64,000 nt of DNA from JBJXHN01 sp046233135 (GTDB lineage Bacteria; Pseudomonadota; Alphaproteobacteria; Rhodospirillales; Rhodospirillaceae): positions 118,144-182,143 of the forward strand of contig JBJXHN010000008.1 of assembly GCA_046233135.1 (NCBI GenBank). The letters are read 5' to 3'. The position numbers and the translations under genes are program-made. Positions 63,605 to 64,000 of this stretch are shown here, piece by piece. Numbering within the stretch: position 1 is the first letter of the stretch; each line of letters opens with the position of its first letter. The notes beneath the pieces were generated by a model. That model saw only the letters and a program-made list of their open reading frames with translations, made no database searches and was not told the DNA's origin.

Positions 63605-63823
63605 GCGGCCTCCGACGCGCTACGGCGCTTCGGTCCACGGCAAAACCTCCTCTTCGGTCAGGAATGGTCGACCTTGGGGCTTCTCCAAGGGCTCGAATCC
63701 GTTTTTGATTTTCCAGAGGGCCTAAAGGCAGCGGGTGGCGCGGTGGAGCCTTCGGTCAGCCGAAGCGGTTTTCTCTAAAGTATCGGCCTTTTGGCCGGCG
63801 AGAAAAAAGCTTCAAAAAAGTGG

Positions 63824-63852
63824 TTGACAGGGGGTTGGGCGGGCAGTAAAAA
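63824..63852 (+). promoter_or_regulatory. main rRNA operon promoter (P2)
   Basis: Consensus TTGACA at 63824-63829, a 17-base spacer and TAAAAA at 63847-63852, with an A-rich UP-element-like stretch (AAAAAAGCTTCAAAAAAG) just upstream. Drives the rrn leader. Confidence 0.8.
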
Positions 63853-64000
63853 CCGCCTCCCACGACGGACCGGCCGGCAAGGCCAAGACGGCGTGGCAAG
63901 ATTTACCGGCTCCGGCCGGATGAGTACTTGGGGTTCTCGCCCCGCTGTTTACTTCGAGGCCTGCGCCTCGGCTGCTGTTTGACATTGTAAAAGAATACGC
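63853..64000 (+). other. rRNA operon leader (16S gene off the right edge)
   Basis: Leader after P2 with GC-rich hairpins (for example GAGGC/GCCTC near 63956-63969) and, at 63973-63984, TGCTGTTTGACA, which matches boxA antitermination elements (E. coli TGCTCTTTAACA). The run GCTGTTTGACATTGTAAAAGAATA is the usual stretch shortly before 16S rRNA in this group. No mature rRNA lies inside the window. Confidence 0.75.

Overview
The window is a G+C-rich stretch of an alphaproteobacterial chromosome, most likely a member of the Rhodospirillales/Rhodospirillaceae. This rests on gene content and order: a purC-purS-purQ-purL-bolA-grxD run, DUF1476, DUF4167, DUF1178, an NDUFAF5-like methyltransferase, an RpoE-ChrR pair beside fatty-acid modification genes, and an rrn leader with a boxA-like GCTGTTTGACATTG element. 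Genes are densely packed. I see no CRISPR array, insertion sequence, tRNA or prophage. Species-level identity is inference.

Layout. 1-2.7 kb: molybdate ABC transporter modA-modB-modC (minus, modC runs off the left edge). 3-6.1 kb: a chemoreceptor and an unrecognised gene with an FNR-like site upstream. 6.3-11.3 kb: purine synthesis genes purC, purS, purQ and purL followed by bolA and grxD (minus). 11.7-14.2 kb: an XRE regulator divergent from a small unknown gene across three palindromic operators, an NRDE protein and the ATPase-inhibitor-like DUF1476 protein. 14.2-17.4 kb: purB, zntB and a small membrane protein. 17.4-20.3 kb: a GGDEF/EAL protein and a MarR regulator. 20.4-27.7 kb: a singlet-oxygen-type regulon, with rpoE-chrR, a divergent oxidoreductase/DUF1365/cyclopropane-synthase-like operon and a convergent DUF6134/SDR/SnoaL operon, and TGATCC-type promoters before all three. 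27.6-29.8 kb: an AT-rich block and a CHASE3 chemoreceptor. 30-34.3 kb: methyltransferase, sfsA, map, radC and a second map (minus). 34.4-37.1 kb: comF, grxC, a nitrilase-family amidase and DUF1178. 37.1-38.6 kb: a histidine kinase with an ethylene-receptor-like membrane domain. 38.9-48 kb: ubiG, lysC, a nitronate monooxygenase-like gene, ptsP, rodZ and ispG. 48.2-51.5 kb: a lower-GC methyltransferase-like gene, a flippase-like membrane protein and a glycosyltransferase. 51.7-56.3 kb: hisS, hemA (glutamyl-tRNA reductase), prfA and prmC. 56.7-63.2 kb: DUF4167, clpB with a membrane protein, and an M23 endopeptidase. 63.2-64 kb: a GANTC-rich intergenic region, then tandem ribosomal RNA promoters and the rrn leader; the 16S gene would start just past the right edge.

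The most interesting items are the ethylene-receptor-like sensor kinase (37129-38616), the three-operator XRE switch (12269-12346), the RpoE/ChrR regulon with its sites legible in the sequence, the map-radC-map arrangement, and a glutamyl-tRNA reductase gene in an apparent alphaproteobacterium.
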